64,000 bases of DNA, from the NCBI GenBank assembly GCA_024734555.1, contig JANPWX010000544.1:1675255-1739254 (forward strand), written 5' to 3'. The notes under the pieces were generated by a model. It searched no databases, was not told the DNA's origin, and saw only the letters and a list, made by a program, of their open reading frames with translations. Shown here piece by piece: positions 60,663 through 64,000 of the stretch; positions within the stretch are counted from its first letter, which is position 1; every line of letters starts with the position of its first letter. The translations under genes were made by a program, and so were the position numbers. The DNA comes from Trochalopteron elliotii. Its lineage: Eukaryota > Chordata > Aves > Passeriformes > Leiothrichidae.

Positions 60663-63600
60663 TCTAAGTTTAAACTGATGCAGTTAATTCCATGGATAAA
60701 TATTTAAATCCACATTTCCCCTCACTTGAGGGGGAGTTGTCCCTTTTAGGAGACTGCATTTGGAGCAGAAGGAAGGTTAACACAGTTATAGTCACAGAGT
60801 TTCTTACATCCCAATAGAAAACAAATACTATTTCCAAGCCTCCAAAGTAATTTGTGAATGATGTTAATGTTCAAGCAGCTCTGTCACATCTCTTTGGTCA
60901 GTGTTATCTACAAAGCCTCTTATTTTCATGGGGCATCCCTTCATCCTGTATTTCAAAACAAACCTTGTACTGGAGTGATTAGTGGGGCCAAATTGAAATG
61001 TTTGAAAACTCTGGTTTGGATGGAATTACCCCCATGTCCTCTGTTTTAGGGTCTCCTTCAACCTCTCTGTGTCTGCACTTGAGAAGGTTGGTTTTCTCCT
61101 TGCCTCTGTCTGTGTGAGACTTGAATCCCCAACTCCTGCAGTGGATTCAGAGATGATAAAGTCACCCTGCTTTATCAGTTTAGTCACCAGCAGAGGTTTT
61201 GGAGCCCAGCATGACTCAGAGCATTGCTAAAATCTCTACTACATCACAGCCTCATCCTAACCATGGCAAATAAACTATATCTTGGAATGAAGCTCATTCA
61301 GAAGCTGGAATCTGGGAGCATCTGGGAACTGTTTTAGTTTGCCTCTGGGAGGGCTTGAGTAGCAGCAGCCAGGGAGTGATTCCGTGGCAGTAACAGGTTG
61401 TTCCTCAAAGATTTAACTCTGCTTGTGGTGCTTCCAGGGATAAGGAAATAGTTTCTCCTGATCACTTTGAATAAATACTTGATGAACACACAAATAGCTA
61501 ATGTAAAAGGAATTTAAATGTGTTATCCAGAAACAGCTCCCTTCTCTCTCCCCATTCTTTCTCTGTGGACTGAACCAAGAGCAGAGCCTGTACCCAGTAC
61601 AGTCACTGCTTTGCACCTGGCTGAATCTGAGGCAAAAATGATCCAAAGGATGAAGTGGGAGGTTGTGAAATCTGCCAGGTCACTTAAAATGTACATCTTT
61701 AAAACTGGAGAAGTAATTCAGATCATTAAGAAGAGTAACAGTCATAAACCTGCAGATAAAGGAACACATTTATCTTGAACTAGGGAAGCTGCAGGACTGG
61801 CTGAATTATCTCATTCACAAAGGCCTCGTTGAACCCGGTGCCCAGAAACATTCTGGAATTATGGAGTGACCTATTTTGATTTCTCCAGGGGATGAAGGAG
61901 CTGCCTTGTCAGCCACCTTTGTGCTGGAGCTGTCCTGATTAAGAGGCATCACAATGGGAACTCCTGCTAACCTTATGGCACTGCCAAGGAACTGCCTTTT
62001 CACTGAGGGTATTTGCATTTAAATGGGGAATCAGAGACGCTGAAGCCCAGCCGTGGTGCCAAAGGACAAAGAATTAATCACTGAAAACTGCTCTGCCTAC
62101 CCGACTGTGCTGCCACATCTGGAATATTCACCTGGAGGAGACAAGGCATCTTCACCTCTAATCCACAGATCCTCCAAATACAATCCAGTTCCTGTACAGG
62201 AGACCTGGACTTTCTCCTCAGCATGGTTTTAATCTACCCTTAGTTTTGTTACTTTTTAAATGACAGGAGGCCAATTTCAGACAGAAAATCTACAACAACT
62301 CCAAGTATTCATGAAATTTGTTCAGAGCCACCGAGGGTTTAAGCACAGGCAATCATCCTCTGCTGTCACCAAAAGGCATTGATGGAGTCTGAGGGACTGA
62401 GATGAAAGGAGGGATTTCTTATTTTCATACCTGCTTGGTTGGGAGAATGTAATTACTATAGTATCAGGACAAACTATAGCCAAAACACCTTCCAAACACT
62501 TTAAAAATTTATTCAGTACTGACAAATGCAGTGGATAATTTTATTTTTCATTTTGAAATGATACATGATACAATGATAGCTAATGATACAATTGGAATTC
62601 TCACAGCCAAGCTGGAATTTTTCATGCGCTACCAGGTAGCAAAAAAATGTTTTGTGGACTGGTTTGTGTGCATTTGTAAATGCACTTCTGCTCTTCACCA
62701 GAAGAGTTCAGAAACAAGAATTTTTGTGAACTTACAGAATCTGAAAACACTGATTAGCTGAGCTATTTGGAATGAGATTGTGTCAAGGCCTGTGAGGGTG
62801 CAGCATGAAGCAATGGCAACACTGACATCCCAATCAGGCCATGGGCTGCAATAAGGCTGGAAAACAAAATATCCCCTGTAAAGCAAATTAAAAACAGTGG
62901 TCCAGATTATTTTAAAAAAATAAAGAGACAAGTACTGAGAGGTGACAAAATAATCAGTGCCCACTTAAACTGTGCAGGGCAGAATATTTGTGAGTTTAGA
63001 TCTGACCTGTCAGGTGTGTCCATGGCCTTTCCCCATGGGGGGATCACAGGACCCAAAGCTGTCAGAGCAGTGTCAGCCCCACAGGACACGAGCTCTGGGA
63101 CAGCAAAACCTTTGCCATGCCCAAACCCTTTGGCTGCTCCTCAGGCACGGATAACATGCAATATAATTGCAGAGTTAGAGATGAAAGGCTGACCAGGGAT
63201 TTCTTTAACAGCCTGGGTAGCACAATGAACCAAACTGGCTTTTGTTCCCTGGCTCAGATGTAACTGCACATCACCCTGATGGAAAGCTCCTCTGAGGGGA
63301 CCATGGCAGCTTTTCTCAGCAGATTAGGGCTCAGCTTGACAAGCTCTCTCGAGTTTGTCCCCAGCAAAGCTAAATGGCCGAGTCAGGAATATTTCCACCT
63401 GGCCAGATTGAATTCTTTGACTGTGGAGAGGTGGAGGCAAAGGCTGAGCTGGCCCCTGTGCACTCCCCATGAGTTCAGGCAGGTGCCGTGAACAATTCCA
63501 GCCTCTCCAAAAGTTTTGGAGGCTCTTTTTTCTAATGGCTTGTGCTTTAGAGAAATTTGTGTTTGAGGAGCCTCAAATCTGTGGTCTGCAAAGGTTCACT

Positions 63601-63797
63601 CAGGGCTGGAGCAGCACCTGGATGCTGCAGCTGCTGGCAGAACCAGGTTTGGGTGGGAGCTGCAGTGCTCAGCCCTCCCCCAAAATAAAGCTCAGGGCAT
63701 AGCTGTGTCCACAGGAACAGGATAAATCCCATGGGGATCACACCTGACCCAGGGAAAGCAGATAACATCAGTGACATTATTGTACACTACAACTGAC
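60663..63797. other. Intergenic spacer
   Basis: AT-rich to moderate DNA with no gene, RNA or clear mobile element that I recognise. Confidence 0.5.
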
Positions 63798-63910
63798 ACA
63801 GACTCTGAGTTTCAGAAGGCTGAAAATTACTCTTTTATTTTTGGGATGTGTCTTTTTTATATACTATTTTACACAGACTAATGTGATTGGTGACAAAAAG
63901 ATAAACTTCT
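63798..63910 (-). mobile_element. Possible LTR edge
   Basis: The minus strand has an AATAAAAG word in a context ('ctgaaactcagagtctgtgtc') like the R/U5 region of songbird LTRs. It runs into AT-rich repeat and the window end, so it cannot be confirmed. Confidence 0.25.
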
Positions 63911-64000
63911 TTATTTAAATTATAATTCTTTATATAATTATATAATATTATTATATATTATATATTTTATATAATATTATATAATATTATATACAATATA
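63911..64000. repeat. AT-rich palindromic repeat at window end
   Basis: Nearly pure A/T, built from TATAATAT and its self-complementary variants, and continuing past the window end. Confidence 0.9.

Noticed and set aside
60257..60707. Repeat proteins in several frames over the minisatellite
   Set aside because: A 30-bp unit keeps frames open by arithmetic. No start context, splice sites or known domain.

Overview
The window looks like nuclear DNA of a songbird (passerine). The evidence is a CR1 retrotransposon tail, several LTRs of a type familiar from songbird genomes (one opens, on the minus strand, with TGTCTTGGTTTGG), and a caudal-type homeobox locus split into three exons with large AT-rich introns. 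It is mostly non-coding. The only protein-coding genes I can support are two complete minus-strand copies of the caudal homeobox gene CDX4, lying head to tail.

Layout. Positions 1-460 hold a CpG-rich patch, perhaps the promoter edge of the gene downstream of CDX4 (CHIC1 in mammals; an inference). Copy A has exon 3 at 7317-7523, exon 2 at 9973-10118 and exon 1 at 15060-15480, and encodes 257 aa. About 9.5 kb of spacer follows, with a promoter block, a GC-rich island and an LTR. Copy B has exon 3 at 24971-25225, exon 2 at 28411-28556 and exon 1 at 38256-38682, and encodes 275 aa. The rest, to 64000, is spacer with solo LTRs, a 30-bp minisatellite, low-complexity tracts and an AT-rich end. I see no gene in it.

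The most notable signal is in how the two copies relate. They are clearly diverged: exon 2 differs at 20 of 146 bases by hand count, the introns are largely unalignable by eye, and the C-termini differ. Yet two tracts are base-for-base identical: 349 bp inside exon 1 (15075-15423 = 38271-38619) and 223 bp inside intron 1 (11691-11913 = 32757-32979). Each begins and ends abruptly in diverged paralogous flanks. This is the pattern left by recent ectopic gene conversion (or very strong constraint). The intronic tract carries CDX-type and TCF/LEF-type motifs, so it may be a shared autoregulatory or Wnt-responsive enhancer. Further diverged but alignable non-coding blocks (promoter, distal upstream, second intronic element) show that regulatory DNA was duplicated with the gene.

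Both copies keep open frames, good splice sites and an intact homeodomain recognition helix, so both look functional. Copy A keeps the CDX4-like C-terminus. Copy B has a GC-rich, remodelled exon 3 and a Gly-to-Arg change in the turn before the recognition helix. The promoters also differ: A has a perfect CRE, B a perfect octamer. All identities here are hand counts without alignment software or database searches.
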